Shown in pieces: positions 46,179 through 59,300 of a stretch of DNA of 64,000 nt (positions within the stretch are counted from its first letter, which is position 1; the number at the start of each line of letters is the position of its first letter). Under the pieces are notes generated by a model. It did no database searches. It saw nothing but the letters and a program-made list of their open reading frames with translations, and was not told the origin of the DNA. This DNA comes from Pyrrhoderma lamaoense (lineage: Eukaryota > Basidiomycota > Agaricomycetes > Hymenochaetales > Hymenochaetaceae). A program made the position numbers and the translations under genes. The stretch spans positions 47,569 to 111,568 of the forward strand of contig NBAZ01000036.1 in the NCBI GenBank assembly GCA_002794735.1, written 5' to 3'.

Positions 46179-49100
46179 ATGAATCCGAATAGAGCGGAAG
46201 GAAAACGAAGAAAACAGGCTCAGGGGGCGATGGCACCTCCGTCCGGCAAAGCATCAGGTTCGAAGGCAGCCGCCCCCGATGCAGAAGAAGGTGCCAGAGT
46301 TCGAAAGAGTGCGTCGAACCCTCGTCTTAGAACGCGGACAGTGGAAAGTGCGCAGCAGCTTAAACGAGCACGGGGAGAGATATCATGCGCGGAGTGTCGG
46401 CGGTGAGTAGGCATTCTAGCAATCTAGGAAAGCAGTTTAGGGAATCTAACGGATATAACGATGATCTTTATATTCTTGGTATTTATAGACTAAAGCTCAG
46501 ATGTGACAAGTCTGTGAGTTTATAGGTATTTTATATCATATTATATGCCTGTTTCCCTGGCGCTCTATGACTCCGAACGGAGCGGCCTTCGCAGACTGAG
46601 ACATTCGGTTGATGTCGTTAACATTAAGAATAAGGCAATAAGAAACTGATGTTTGTTACTTTATTATTTCTCAAATAGATACCCTGCAATTCGTGTGTAA
46701 GAAGAGGATGTCCTGTCATCTGTCCGAACGGTACGTACATGTTTAGCAGCTTCATATGGACTCGAGTATATCTAATAGGGGCTTCACGGCTAACTACGAA
46801 ATGTATCTGATTGGATTCATATTTTCTTGTCTACATCCGTGGCCACGTATATTGTCACCCGATCTCTTGTTACCTCTTCATTCTGGCATCATTACCACAA
46901 TGCAGGTGTTCTCTCCTCTGGTCAAGGTTCAAGATTCATTTTGGCCAACACAGACGAGCTACATCAGAAGCTTGATGAGATGTGTAACCGCATCCGTATT
47001 CTCGAAGATGCCCTCGCTGCTTCCCATGCATCCAACAGTGATGTACATGAGACTCACCCACTTCTTGAGCCGAAGCTCCTGGAAATCAAGCATTACGTGC
47101 CGAAGAACCACGATTCCAAACGCGACCTCAAAGACGATAAAGCAAGCCCGCCTGTAGAGGAAGAACTTGACATCAAGATACTTGATTCATTCGGAAATTT
47201 GGCAATTGAAGACCGTGATAGCGGAGGCGAGGTACAATCAAAGATTTTGTCCCAATTCATACTATGCAGAGAACTGAATTTTACAATCTAACCATGTGTT
47301 TCCTACCTTCCTACCCTCAGAATGTGAGTATAATGTGTCTCCATTTCTTTTTTTACGGTTAGCTAAAGACTCTTCGAAAAACTCAAACAACAGTCGATGT
47401 CGATAGAGGGCTCTGATCCAACAAGTAACAAAGACGACCAGCAACCACTTCCAGATTACATACAACACCTCGGTAGCACTATCCCTTTTACAGCCACACT
47501 CAAACTGAAGCACGAAGTTTTTGAATATATCGCAAGTTTACTGCCAACTTTTGACCGTGCGAAGCGGCTCTGTGAGAACTATTTAATCCAGATGGGGTGG
47601 TGGATGCAAATGGTTCCGAGGGAACAACTATTTGAAGAGCTGTTGCCCAAACTGTATGGTGTACAGATGCAGTCATACAGAGATGACCCTTCATCATCGA
47701 CAGAGAGCTCTGAGAACTATGGTAATCTTGGTGAACAGGGGATAATAGAAGGGGCATACGGGATCAATGCTCTTGATGAACATGAGCTTGCTGCGTTTCT
47801 TATTGTGTTAGCTCTCGGTATTCTTGGTGATCTTGAGCTTGCACCTGCAAATGCTGAAGCGGAGATGTTTGTTCGTTGCGCTCAAGCTGCAATCAATCTA
47901 AAGCCCGTCATCGAGAATACTAGTCTTGTAACGGTACAGGCTGTCTGCTTGCTAGCTTCGTACGACAACTTTGCGATGCGAAAGTCAAAACTTGATACAA
48001 CTTGGAAAATTATAGACTTGGGATCATCACTTGCTGCGAGTGTAAGTTATGATATCCGATGGCTATTGCATCATCACTGAATGGTTAACATTTTCACGAT
48101 CATAGATTGGATTATGTACGTGTTGTATTGCATTGATTGTTCTCTACGTTTGGCTCATTCTAAGGTTTAGACCGAGACCCAAGTCCGGATAAATTTGATA
48201 AAAAGATGATTCAACGACGGAGACATGTTTTCTGGGAATTAAGGCATATGGATCTATGGAAGGTGCGTCGTACTAGACATATTTATCTGTAAACCGTATC
48301 TGAGTCTCAACACTAAATTTTGAAGAGTATGGGATCGGACGACCAGCCCATATCCACCAAGAATATGTAGACTGCAAATTGCCCGTGGAGAAAATCGAAG
48401 TTGAGAATGAAGATGGCACAGTAAGATCAAACTGTGTGTATATTTTCTGAAGAACAGTATTGTTCTTTTACTTATCATCCCCATTCATTCTCCCTTAGAT
48501 CTATATTGGAAATATTCTTTCAATCGTGATGTCATGGAGGTGATTTCGAAGCGACTCTCATCTGCTAAACCCTTGAAATACGTAGAAATCCTTGAAATGG
48601 ATCAACAAGTGAGGGAATATGGGCCTCAGTACTTGAAACGACAGATAGTAGAAACACCCATCGATGTTACTGCCTACAAATATAGGGACAATGTGCGAGC
48701 ATATCTAGATAAATATATGCTAAGTCTTATGAAGGAATTTAGTATGTACTAGTTTCTTTCTTATTTTTTGGATATGACGGTTTCCTCATAGCTAATAATA
48801 ATACCTCTCTACTCAAGCTCTTCAATTATTGCATCGAAACTTCTTTGCACGTGCCGTATTCGAGAACCCGGAAAATCCTCTAAAATCATCCTTCGCACCC
48901 TCATTTCTTTCAACATTCAACAGTGCGGTCGTATTCATGCGTATCGTACGAGAACATGTACCAAATATAACGAATGTATTTCTTCGGAACTGGGGTGCTT
49001 GGATGCAAATAGTAGAATCAACTATAGTCGCTGGAATCGTAGCAGCTCGGGCACCGAGTTCAGAGTTTGCTCTTCGTGGATATAAAGAACTCGTTGAGAC

Positions 49101-50345
49101 AGTGGCTGAATTTAGTAAGATGAAAACGCATGCAGCCGTTCAAGCTAGACTTGTGAGTATATTTCTTAGCCCCAAATATGTTACATCTGTTCACATAGTA
49201 GTATCTCAATCTCATAGCCTGCTATCGAACGACTTCGTACTAAGGCAGAACGCGCACTGTCTGAGGCAGGTGTCATTGCAGAGGAAATCCAGAAATATTC
49301 CTCTCTGGAAATGACGAAAACACACAAAGATATCGTAGATCATCGAGATCGTGCTATTTCTGAGTCCCGAGGGTTGGAAGCTAGAATAAAGTCAAGTTCA
49401 GGTAATGAACCATCTGGTCTCAGTACTCAGCTATCCTTCAGGTATACCTCGAATGATAATGCAACCACTGATACACAAGGACTTACTTGGTTAGACGAAG
49501 ATGTCGCAAAGTCGCAGCGATGTCTATCTAAGCTTTCCGAAATTCAATCATCCAATAGCACGCTTTCCCGTTCATACTCAGATCTGGACCTACCTTCGGG
49601 CTTCCAAGCTGCAAACTCACATTTTGATATTTACCCTTTGTCTTCAACCAATACTTACAGCTCACAGCCTCAAGAGCTATTGCCCCCTCCTATCCAAGGG
49701 CAGCCTTCCATCTTTTCTGGTTATAATGATCCGAACTCAGAATTTCCGACAAACTTGCAGTTTACTAGTGATAATATTCTCGCGCCTGCTACATCCCTAC
49801 CTGTCAGTTTTGATTACGATCCGGTAGATTATGGACTTCCTAGCTTTATCTCGTTTTCTAGACGGCAGTCACTTCAGGCACCTCCTCCCATTCAATCTTC
49901 AGCGATTGCTACTGAAACTGTACAGAGGAGCATGTCGGTTCCCTCTACAATTGGTACGACACATGCAACATTCGATACCCAACATTATACCCTTTCTTTA
50001 GAAGGAGCAGATATCTACGTTGGAAACCAACAACTCATAGTTCCACCTGTTTTCGAAGCAAATGTCACCATCACACCAGCTGTTGGGAGTGTGGAACAGG
50101 TAGACCCATTAGATAATACCGGGGGTCGGTTAGTCGGGAATGAGGCAATTCAGCCGTTGTTTGATCCCCAGATACTTGTGATGCATGGTGCTCAAGAGGT
50201 GCAATCACAACAACAACGACAGAGTAATAGTTCTACTGTAGGCAACCAGAGTCTGTCGCATTCACAGTTCCAAGTATACCATCAACTTCATAATGATTAC
50301 TCTACCCCACAAGCGCCATACGACGCTTATCCCCGCCGTGAATGA
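46179..50345 (+). CDS. Zn(II)2Cys6 transcription factor, second of a tandem pair
   Basis: Exon 1 is 46179-46402: a basic, disordered start, then KRARGEISCAECRR. Exon 2 is 46489-46513 (LKLRCDKS) and exon 3 is 46679-46730 (IPCNSCVRRGCPVICPN). Together they complete the six-Cys binuclear zinc cluster. Exon 4 (46906-47231) has the linker GQGSRFILANTDELHQKLDE and a heptad-like helix for dimerisation. The fungal-specific middle-homology domain follows, with HELAAFLIVLALGILGDLEL, VQAVCLLASYDNFAM, GRPAHIHQEYVDC and LHRNFFARAVF, then a long Ser/Gln/Pro-rich tail. It is a nuclear DNA-binding regulator, target unknown. The join between 47232 and 47396 is unresolved: protein-like text (RLAKDSSK) is in a different frame from the following exon, so a missed intron or an indel exists there. 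Confidence 0.78.
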
Positions 50346-50695
50346 GAGAAGGAGAACATGAAGTCGCTAGTTGATCCTACTACATACATAAATATGTAAT
50401 CCTAGCATCTAATTTATGCACACGTATACTTTTTTTACATATCATTCTCTTCTTCTCCTTTTATCAATGTTGGATTTATAGGGATTGTTTTATACTGCTA
50501 TAGTAGAATGCATATTTAAGTAAGAAATTAATTATCTAAGTGACGTGTCTACACAAAGAACGGATAAAAATATGAAGAGACAAGAAAATTAAAAATCAGA
50601 AGTGCAAACTCCGAAAATGTAAAGTAACTCACAAAACACTTTCGGAGGCGAATCCACATTTATCGCTACACCTGGGATCCTCTCATGTATTTACG
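50346..50695. other. Convergent intergenic region
   Basis: 350 AT-rich bases between the convergent ends of the regulator and the tentative small minus-strand gene. No specific terminator motif stands out. Confidence 0.4.
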
Positions 50696-51065
50696 TCAAG
50701 ATGAAGATGACCTAGCACCTTGATCTGTAGAGCCTTGTTTTTTATCCGAAGCAAATGATATTTGGAGAGCAAGTTTTTCACAGGGCTGTAGACCCATAAT
50801 AGGGCACCTTGGGGCTGAGCAAATAGGTCGCGAGCAGGGTCTATGATCTACTCCTCGACAATGGCAAGCCGCTGTGACATGAGCATTTTCGATCGTTTTG
50901 TTGATCTGAGTTCTGTTTATTTTGGAATTGGTGTCAACAAAATTAAAGTATCAAAAAACCTTGAATCAAGGATTGAATTACGAACTGTTGAAGGTTGAAG
51001 GTTACAAGATCTAGAGCTACGAGCTCGTTTATATCCAAATCGCTCGGGAGCTGTGTGTTCTGCAT
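50696..51065 (-). CDS. Tentative small Cys-rich protein
   Basis: A two-exon model reads 51065-50982 (28 codons, from ATG) and 50905-50696 (69 codons plus TGA), joined in phase 0 with donor GTAATT and acceptor CTCAG over a 76-nt intron. The product is 97 aa. The second exon has six Cys within about 28 residues in the pattern CxC-x8-C-x4-C-x4-C-x7-C (ACHCRG...PCSRPICSAPRCP...PCEK). There is no signal peptide. AT-rich TATA-like sequence lies about 80-120 bases upstream (plus 51140-51185). An alternative donor (GTTTTT) would give a shorter protein in another frame. The Cys pattern suggests metal binding, but no family is recognised. Confidence 0.35.
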
Positions 51066-51569
51066 CGAGAATGTTTCTCTCCTAGCTGTAATTTCACAGA
51101 GCTTAGCAGTTTGATCAGAGAGACGTAATGATGAAGTGATGATTGTATAATTGCCGATTTAATATCATATATTATTATATTGAGTGCTACAACTCATAGG
51201 TAAGCCATATTTACTAATTTGTAAGTATTACGTATTAAAAATCGATTAGTAAGCTACGTTTGAGAACTTGAATAAGGGCTGTTCAACTGTTTTAGCTCTT
51301 TAAATTCACAATTGTTCGCTATTGAATATCATCTGCATGTTTGTAGCAGCTTACACAACATCCGTCTTAAGGTCACGACACTCTCCGGAAAAGGGGTGAA
51401 GCTGCCTGTTAGAAACCCTTTGCAAGAGCGACTTGAATGTTCAGGTCATGAAGCACAGTATTATCGCAGCTGTGACCCAAGATATTTTGATTAAGATTAG
51501 AGAGAAGTAGAAGTAATATTACAACCCAAATTGAAAACAGTTCGTGCGATAAGAAATTGAAAGAAGGGA
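51066..51569. other. Intergenic, nothing recognised beyond AT-rich promoter-like sequence
   Basis: AT-rich to about 51300, then a short plus-strand frame (51312-51494) without support. It contains the region downstream of the signal peptidase subunit gene. Confidence 0.4.
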
Positions 51570-52260
51570 CTACGAAACACGTTTTTGCGATGCGGGGAAA
51601 GGTACTGGTTCTACTGTTCGAGCAGCTTCTCCATATGTGAGTAATCCGACATAGGGCATTACGTTGTATTTCAGAGTATAGTTGGCTGGTGAAACATTTC
51701 TAAGTAGCACGTTGGGTTATGGGTTATTAGTATATAGAAAAAAGTGGACTTAGTAGACGGCATTGAAAGGTACGTACTTGAATGTCCTAGCCATATCACG
51801 AAGAGGGTACTTTGGCCGTCCATTAGCAACTTTGATCACTGCGTCTTCTTTGCGGCGGATAATACGATCCCATATTACAACTTCATTTTCTGTTCCGTCT
51901 GCACTAGTGTATTCAGCCTGTACATATACGAACAGCTGTTTTGTATTCCAGTGAAATAGCGGAGTCAAGTCTAGTGTACAAAAATATTTGGAATTAGATA
52001 TCCGCCTTGATTGAGCAAGCAGTAAGAGTTTTAAGGTACATACCTGCAGTAGCATTAAATCGGGCAAAACCATACTCATGATTTTTCTGTCTATAATGCG
52101 TGTTTTGACTTGGATGTACGTTGACGCTGGTGATAGATATGGCACCCTTGGGATCCGTGGTTAAGAACAGGGAGGAAATAGAGATGGCACCGACGAGGCA
52201 AAGTAGACATGTTGAGAGAAGAGCAGATATATTGCTCAGTCGTTGATAGGCACTATACAT
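51570..52260 (-). CDS. SPC3: Signal peptidase complex subunit 3 (SPC22/23 family)
   Basis: Three exons give 179 aa: 52260-52044, 51970-51778 and 51699-51570. The reading frame closes exactly at TAG 51570-51572. The start MYSAYQRLSNISALLS is followed by one N-terminal membrane helix (about residues 12-33). The lumenal domain then has the family hallmarks DLTPLFHWNTKQLFVYV, EVVIWDRIIRRKED, NVSPANYTLKYNVMPYVG and a Lys/Arg-containing C-terminus. In yeast the ortholog is an essential accessory subunit of the ER signal peptidase; in mammals it is SPC22/23. It is a single-pass type II membrane protein acting in the ER lumen next to the catalytic Sec11 subunit. N-x-S/T sites in the lumenal part fit glycosylation. 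The length matches the family (about 180 aa). An upstream in-frame ATG exists (52362), but the family start fits 52260. Confidence 0.95.
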
Positions 52261-52527
52261 CGGTATGGGCGCAAGGAACCAAGTAGACAACAGTGGACGA
52301 GTACTTGAGCGGTAGATGGATGCAACCGAGTACAGTACTCGAATCGACGTGTCGTGCGGCAAGATAACACGTGACTAAACTTTCCTATATCAAGATCCAG
52401 ATCTCTCCTTATGCTTACTTAGAGAAGTTACTCGCCCTTCGCATACCGGGTCAATTAACATCTTTCCTTTTCTGCTAAGCTTAGTTGTTAAAGTTATCTC
52501 GAAAAGAATAAGACACGCCCGCATCCA
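52261..52527. promoter_or_regulatory. Shared divergent promoter region of SPC3 and the S9 peptidase gene
   Basis: Only 267 bases separate the two start codons, which face away from each other, so both promoters must lie here. The sequence is pyrimidine-rich near 52380-52480; no clear TATA box is seen. Confidence 0.55.
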
Positions 52528-54884
52528 ATGACAAGTAAGACCGTAGCACCGTTCGGAAAATGGGAATCCCCCATTTCTGCAGAATCAATTGCCAAATCCG
52601 GTAATTCATTTGCGGACGTGCTCGTCGATAAAGTGACGTCTAAAATCTACTACTTGGAAAATCGACCCTCGGAGTCCGGAAGGGGCGTACTCGTTGATGC
52701 GGAGACTAAGAACGATGTCTTTGGAAGCGGATGGAACGCCCGATCGGGGGTTCATGAGTATGGAGGAGCTCCTGCTATTGTACATGATAATACAGTTTAT
52801 TTCTCTCACTTCCTGGATGGACGCATATACCGAACAGTTATCGTCCCGAATCGGACTCAACTCCAGTCTCAGTCACTCAAGGTGAGCTACATACTCTATA
52901 TAGTCACTCTGATGTAGATCTCTTCTTATAGCCAGTACTTCTTTTTCTATATTGCTTATAATGAAATGTACATATACATCTATGCTCATCACGTTTGACA
53001 CATCGCAGAGAACAAAAACTACAGATACGCAGATTTCGAAGTGTACCCCACATCCAAACAACTGATTGTGTCAATCCTTGAAGATCATACACTTCCAACA
53101 CCTGCTGATGTTGTAAACACCCTTGTAACGATAAACACCGATAGATCTACAGTTCATCCCCTCATTGCTGGAGCATCCTTTTACGCGTCTCCGAGGTTCA
53201 GTCCAGACGGAAAATATCTTGCCTGGCTTCAGTGGAACCACCCAGATATGCCATGGGATGGTGCAGAGCTTTACGTTGCGGAAGTTATCATCTCTTCCGA
53301 CGTATCGGCCCTTGAGATCAAGAATACTCGGAAAATCAAGGGAAACTATAGGACGGAGAGTGCCTCACAGCCCTTTTGGGTTGGACCGAATACGATTTTG
53401 TTTTCTTGTGATACTACGGGATACCAGAATCCTTGGATCGTCAATGTCTCGTCTTCTATACTAGAACCTCGTTTGCTGCTATCGAAAGCTTTGGATGAGG
53501 ATTTCGCTCTGCCTTTGTGGAGGCTAGGAGCATCATACTTTGCAATTCTGTCTTCTAAGAAGGTATTAAGCACTGCTATCAGAGATGGGAGGTCTGTACT
53601 GTACCTCATAGACATCATAAGTGGAGAACAACAAGAAATACTGTCTCCTTACGTGAGTATCCAGGCCCTGAGAGCAACGAGCCCGAGTTCTGCTGTCTTT
53701 CTAGGTGGTACAGCAGACACCCCGACTGCTCTCGTCTCTATCATCCTCGACTTTGACTCGGACGATCTGCCCTTCAGATTTGTAGATCTCGCAGGAGGAG
53801 ATGCGTCACTAAGCCCAGAAGATAACTTCGACAAGTCTGATATATCCTTACCTCAAGCTTTGACATTCAAAGGATCGGATGGAGGGCCTCTTCATGTGGT
53901 GTTTTATGCACCTGTCAATTCGAAATATGAAGCACCAAAGGGGGAGAGACCACCATGTATTGTTTCAGCGCATGGTGGGCCGACGGGATGACGACCCAGG
54001 AGCTGAAGATGAAGACTCAATTTTTTACTAGCCGTGGCTTTGCTTGGGTTGATGTTAACTATGCGGGCTCTTCGGGGTACGGCAGACGATATGTGTAAGT
54101 GGATCTTCACTAGACACTTTCATTGTTTTTTTGCATTCTATGCTCAGTATTGCAACCCCCTCTTGTCAATGTGGCGATACAAAACTCTGATCACCTGTGT
54201 ATAGTGAACGCCTTGACGGTCAATGGGGTGTGGCAGATGTATCAGACTGTGTTGATGCAGCCCAAGAGCTTGCCTCTCCCTCATTTGGCCAAGTCGACCC
54301 ATCTCGCGTTCTGATAACAGGTGGTTCTGCAGGAGGCTACACAGTCCTCCAAAGTCTATGTTCGGCACCCTCTGGAGCGTTTGCCGCCGGGACATCTAGC
54401 TACGGTATCTCGAACTTGTTTACACTTGTTGAGGATACACATAAATTTGAGTCTCAATATATGAATAAGCTACTCGGAGGGACCCCGAAGGAAATTCCAG
54501 AGGTGTATCGAGAGCGGTCACCAGTTTTCCACGCTGAAAAAATCAAAGCCCCGTTACTCGTGAGTTTAGTTATTACAACTTGTATGCTCCCAAACACATG
54601 TCCGAACTCGAGCTTTATATATTCTTTCTCTGGTGCTTACCCGGCATATTCCTGGACAAACTAGTATTGATTATTATTTGTATCAGATTCTACAAGGCGC
54701 AGAAGATAAGGTTGTCCCTCCATCCCAAGCAGAAGATATGAAAAAGGTGATAGAGGAACATGGTGGGCATGTTGAATATGAGTTATATCAGGGTGAGGGA
54801 CATGGTTGGCGCCGATCGGAGACTATTGTAGCCGCGCTGGAACGCGAACTTGGGTTCTATCGGTCTGTGTTGGGCTTGGCTTAA
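52528..54884 (+). CDS. S9-family serine peptidase (prolyl oligopeptidase / acylaminoacyl-peptidase-like)
   Basis: Four exons: 52528-52881, 53011-54094, 54205-54559 and 54687-54884. The N-terminal beta-propeller half contains [33 protein letters not shown] and similar blades. The C-terminal alpha/beta-hydrolase half has SAHGGPTG (oxyanion region), GGSAGGYT (nucleophile Ser), GAEDKVVPP (Asp) and GEGHGWRR (His), so the triad is complete. It is probably a cytosolic enzyme removing residues or acyl groups from peptide N-termini; no signal peptide is seen. Oddity: at the G run 53985-53987, right after HGGPTG, one base is missing, since the frame continues as [12 protein letters not shown] one position over. 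The summed exon length (1991 nt) becomes a multiple of three with one extra base (663 aa). It is either an assembly error or a frameshift mutation. Confidence 0.88.
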
Positions 54885-56390
54885 ATATGTGGGTACGAAA
54901 ATGGAAACTTCACGGCATGCTAAGCCTAGATAATCCTTGTACTAGATAGCTTCTACTAACAAAACTTCTGCAAGAGAATAAATTTGTTGGCTATAGTAAC
55001 TTACTTAATGCAAGTTTGCTAGCCGTAATTATGATTCGTATCCTTGGGCAAAATTGTAAAAAAGAGCCAACTGCAAACGATAATCTTCGCTTATCCCGGT
55101 GCTACTTGTTGATAAAATATAAGCTATCACTGTATCCACTAATATCAACGAGAAAGTTGATAAATTTCAACTTGTCTTCAATCTGATGGAAAAAACTTGG
55201 GCCTTTCTTTTGCATAAAAGTTATGTAATATGATTATAGTAAGACGTCATTCGGGCTAATAACTGAGTCTGGTGAGATCGATTTTTTAACACACTCATCG
55301 TTATTCTCTTAAGTATTCTCTTATACATACCCTCCGCCTGAGTCTGAGCTGAGTGAGTACACGCAGCGATTACCCACTCTGTTCTCGTACTCACCAATCT
55401 CAATTTTCTTCTTCGCATTTGTATGTAGTTGTAAATTTCGTCTATGAGGGTTGAGCTGATGGGGCCATCAGGACTGTTCCTCCCCACAGAGAGGAGGGAG
55501 GGAAAAGGGGTAAGCAAAAAGAAAGAGATTCACAGTTTCGCATATTTGTCCATTAGTTTCTTTGTACGTATTTGTACGCATTTGCTTATCAACTGCTTAC
55601 CAAGGTACCTATTTTTCTCCTTTTACCGATTCGGTTGATCTTACTTTTTCGGAGTACTTTTCTTCTTCGCTAATTATCACGATCATGTCACATACTCACG
55701 TTCTTCCGTCATCCTCACTAGCCGGCAGCTCAGGCTCAAACCTGATGAAAAAACCGTAACAAACTGTGCTAAAAGTACAAGAATGGTACTCATTAGTAGT
55801 CTCTTTTCCATAATCCGTAAGCCGTATTTCATTAGCTTGTAACATATAACCCAAAAACTCTCAAGTAATCAGTTCATCGGTGATATGAAAAGGACTTCTT
55901 TCGTCCAATGTGGCTAATTCAGTTACTCACCCACACATCCTCGCTTTCGCTCTTAATGCTTAACTACACTACTCTTTGACTTGAATACGTATCTGTATGC
56001 TATCACTACCGGGGCATCAACTAACACCTGCTATCTAAAAGAAACTGATCGACAACAGTGACTTACAATTAGAACTTAAACTAAAAATAAATAGAAGAAG
56101 TGGAAATCTCGTAACTTCCCAATCTCCGTGTTCACCGCTCCAAATGGAGAGGGGGATGGGAAGGAGCTATTTTCTTTTTTTTACTTAAAGGGCTTGATTA
56201 GGCATAAAGAAAGCTCTCTTTTATATCTTTGTGGCGATCTCGGGGAAAGAAGGTTAGAGGTGTCGCTCATAAACTATCCATCACCTCCCTAGCTTTCTGG
56301 ATTCGTTTTTGCAGTTGCTCTTGTCTATAGCTTTGTACCTTCTACTGGGACAAGAAACGAAAGCTTACGGCTCTCGTGAAAAATGTCTAT
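54885..56390. other. Intergenic region, no gene recognised
   Basis: 1.5 kb downstream of the peptidase. Short frames on both strands (such as 55221-55517 minus) have no motif or splice support. Pyrimidine-rich sequence from about 56200 on probably belongs to the promoter and leader of the GH79 gene. Confidence 0.45.
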
Positions 56391-59300
56391 ATGGACACAG
56401 TGTTGACTCTTAGGATGCGTAAACCTATACTCGGAGATATCTTGCTTAGGATTTCACTATATTATGTATTACTTATTCTGGGAGGATCAACATCTATCGT
56501 CTTAGCTTCCAGTTCCAGTTCCAATTCAAACTCAAATTCTATCACGCTAACAGTACCATTTTCCGCACCTCCAAATGCAGTACCAGTCGATCCGGCACTG
56601 ATATCATTCTCAATCGAGCAAGATAGGTGGCCTGAATGGGTTTTAGACTCCACAGGGAAAAGTGCTCAGAGCGGTAGCGGTAGTGGAAATATCTTCTTTA
56701 CCAACGCACTACGGAACCTTGCGCAGAGAACAGGTGCGATGCCTTGGATTAGAATCGGTGCTAACTCGGCGGATAGGACTTATTACGACGAGAATGTAGA
56801 CGTAAGTTCTTTTTTCTTTTTTTTTTCTTTTAACTCTCTGTGGTTCCCTTTGTTATATCCGTTTTTCAATCGGAGTTATATATCCCTTTTACTTCTTCAG
56901 TCACATACTATTGACATATTCACTATTTAACTCTTGATCTTCTTAAACCCGGTCTTATACTCACTCGCATATTCATTTCTCTATGACCAGATCCTAACCT
57001 CAACGACCCAAGCCCCGACTCCATCCACTCCATACCCAGAAGCCCAATCACTAACAGTAGGGCCAGGGTTCTACTCACTCGCCTCTCTCCTTCCTTCCCT
57101 CTCTTCCACTTCTTCAGGCTCTTCGGGTTCCTCCTTAGTAAATGGTACTCAGGGAACACACGTCATCTGGGGTGTGAACCTAGCTTCTGGGAACGTTAGC
57201 GCTGCAGTAGACGAGGCGTGTGCTATTGTTAAGGCTTTTGACAATTTTAGTTCGGGATCAGGATCAGGATCAGGATCGGGAGTGAAGCTTGAGATGATTG
57301 AGCTTGGAAATGAGCCTGATTTGTATGTTGATAGTGGGAGAAGGGTGAAAGGACAGTGGGGGACTGAGGATTATGTTCGTCAGTGAGTTTTTTTCCCCTT
57401 CTTCTTCTGTTTTTGATTGGGTCTGTTTGTTTTCTTTAATCTTTTACGTCTGTCTTCTAAGTTGAGGAGATGTTTCTCTTTTGTTCTGGTGTTACTTTTC
57501 CCACTTTTGTCCTACCATCATGTATATTCATTCCTTTCTTTTATTTTTGTCGTTTTTGTGTTAGGCGAATTGAGATCGATGAGCAGGACTTGTAGATATT
57601 CATTGATTTGAAACTTGACACTTGGTTTTATTTTTTTTTCCCACTTCACGTTCAGTGCCCGGTGTCTGATCCTTGACGTTCGTCAATTTACTATCAACTA
57701 CGACTCCCCCAAAAAGTTTCTTTTTTCTTAAAATATAAAAAAGAGAAAAACTATCAATACTAATCACTGACTAACTCTAAAAATAGATGGACAAGCTTCT
57801 CGCAATCCATAAACACCGCCATCCAATCCCAACGATCGCAGGCTCAGTCAAAGGGAGGCGTAGGTGGAAATGTAGACTTCCTTGGATGTTCCTTCGCCTG
57901 GCCTTCATCTTCTCAGCCCGGTAAAAACACGGGAACGGGATTCTCTATCGCACAGGCTTTCGAGCTTGGGTTGCTTGGTGAGGAGTCTGGGAGTGCCGGT
58001 GAAGATGTGGTTCCTATGTGAGTAGTTTAATAGAAGATTGACGTTGATGTTGTTTTGTGGATGATGATGTCAAGCTGGTCGATGGTGATGGTGGTGATGA
58101 TGATGGCTTGAGATGCTCTCGCCTATGAATTCACATCCACCCTCGCCCCCTCTACAGTACTACCCAAAAATATCTTCTGTCATACTACTAACGAACTGAC
58201 CAACACCCACTTTATTCTCTTATTCCCTTTTTCTTCTTTGCTATAGGATCTCTCAACATTACTACTCAGGTACGTACCAAACCACCCCCTCGCCCTCCTC
58301 GTCAAAAAGCACCCACTACTGTACCTCTCTAACCTTTCCTTCATTTTCTAATCGAAAAAAAAAACCAAACTAGGAAGCGGAGCAAATGGCTTAGCAGACG
58401 TATCGTCATTCATGAACAAAGCGACTATACGTTCTAACCTCTCCACGCTCTCTTCTGATATCGCTTTGGTGAAAGGGAAGGGGAGGGAGTACGTTCTTGG
58501 GTGAGTGGCTTTAGGGGGAGGGACAGAAGTTTTTTGTCTTATTCGTATTCTCATTTTCATTCTAACACACGCAAACAACCACACACATACGGACAATAGA
58601 GAAACAAACAGCTACTACAACCACGGATCGGCCAACGTGAGCAACTCCGCTGCGTCGTCAATCTGGGTAATCGACTATACGTTACAAGCTGCCACCTTGG
58701 GAGTCAAAAGACTGTTTTATCATCATGGGATTGGGTATAAGTATAATTTTGTGAGTATCTTAGTTTTAAAAGATTCTTTTCCTTCTCTTTCCCCCACCCC
58801 TTTTTTTATTCGCTTTTTTTACTCCTCTGCTTGTTTATTTTATTTCATTTTGAACTTAAACCTTAACTATAATCTTGAACGAAACTGAAAAACAAACTGA
58901 TTACTAACCTCCCCCTCCCCATGAAGATCCAACCAGTCCCGTTGACACATTCGCCCTCTGACGGGGCACAATTAAAGAGCCCACTCGCACCACACGTCGA
59001 GCCTGCGTATTATGGTGCGGTGGTGGTCGCTGAGGCTATTGGGAGCTCTGTCTTGAACTCGAGCAACAGCGAAACGGGTAGGGTGAAGATGGTCGAGATA
59101 CAGGTCGAGGACGAGGGTCTTGCTGGGTATGCATTTTACGAAGACGAAGACGACGAAGGAAGTGGAGGAAGTGGAGGAAGTGGAGGAAGTGGAGGTGGAG
59201 GAGTATTAAAACGGGTACTACTCATCAACTCGAATGCGTATACGAAGAAAGATTTTAGTACTGGTAAAGAGAGAGAGGAGAAGAACGTAACCTTGTCATT

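Noticed and set aside
51312..51494. 60-codon plus-strand frame
   Set aside because: Isolated, no domain, between two minus-strand genes; no support beyond being open.
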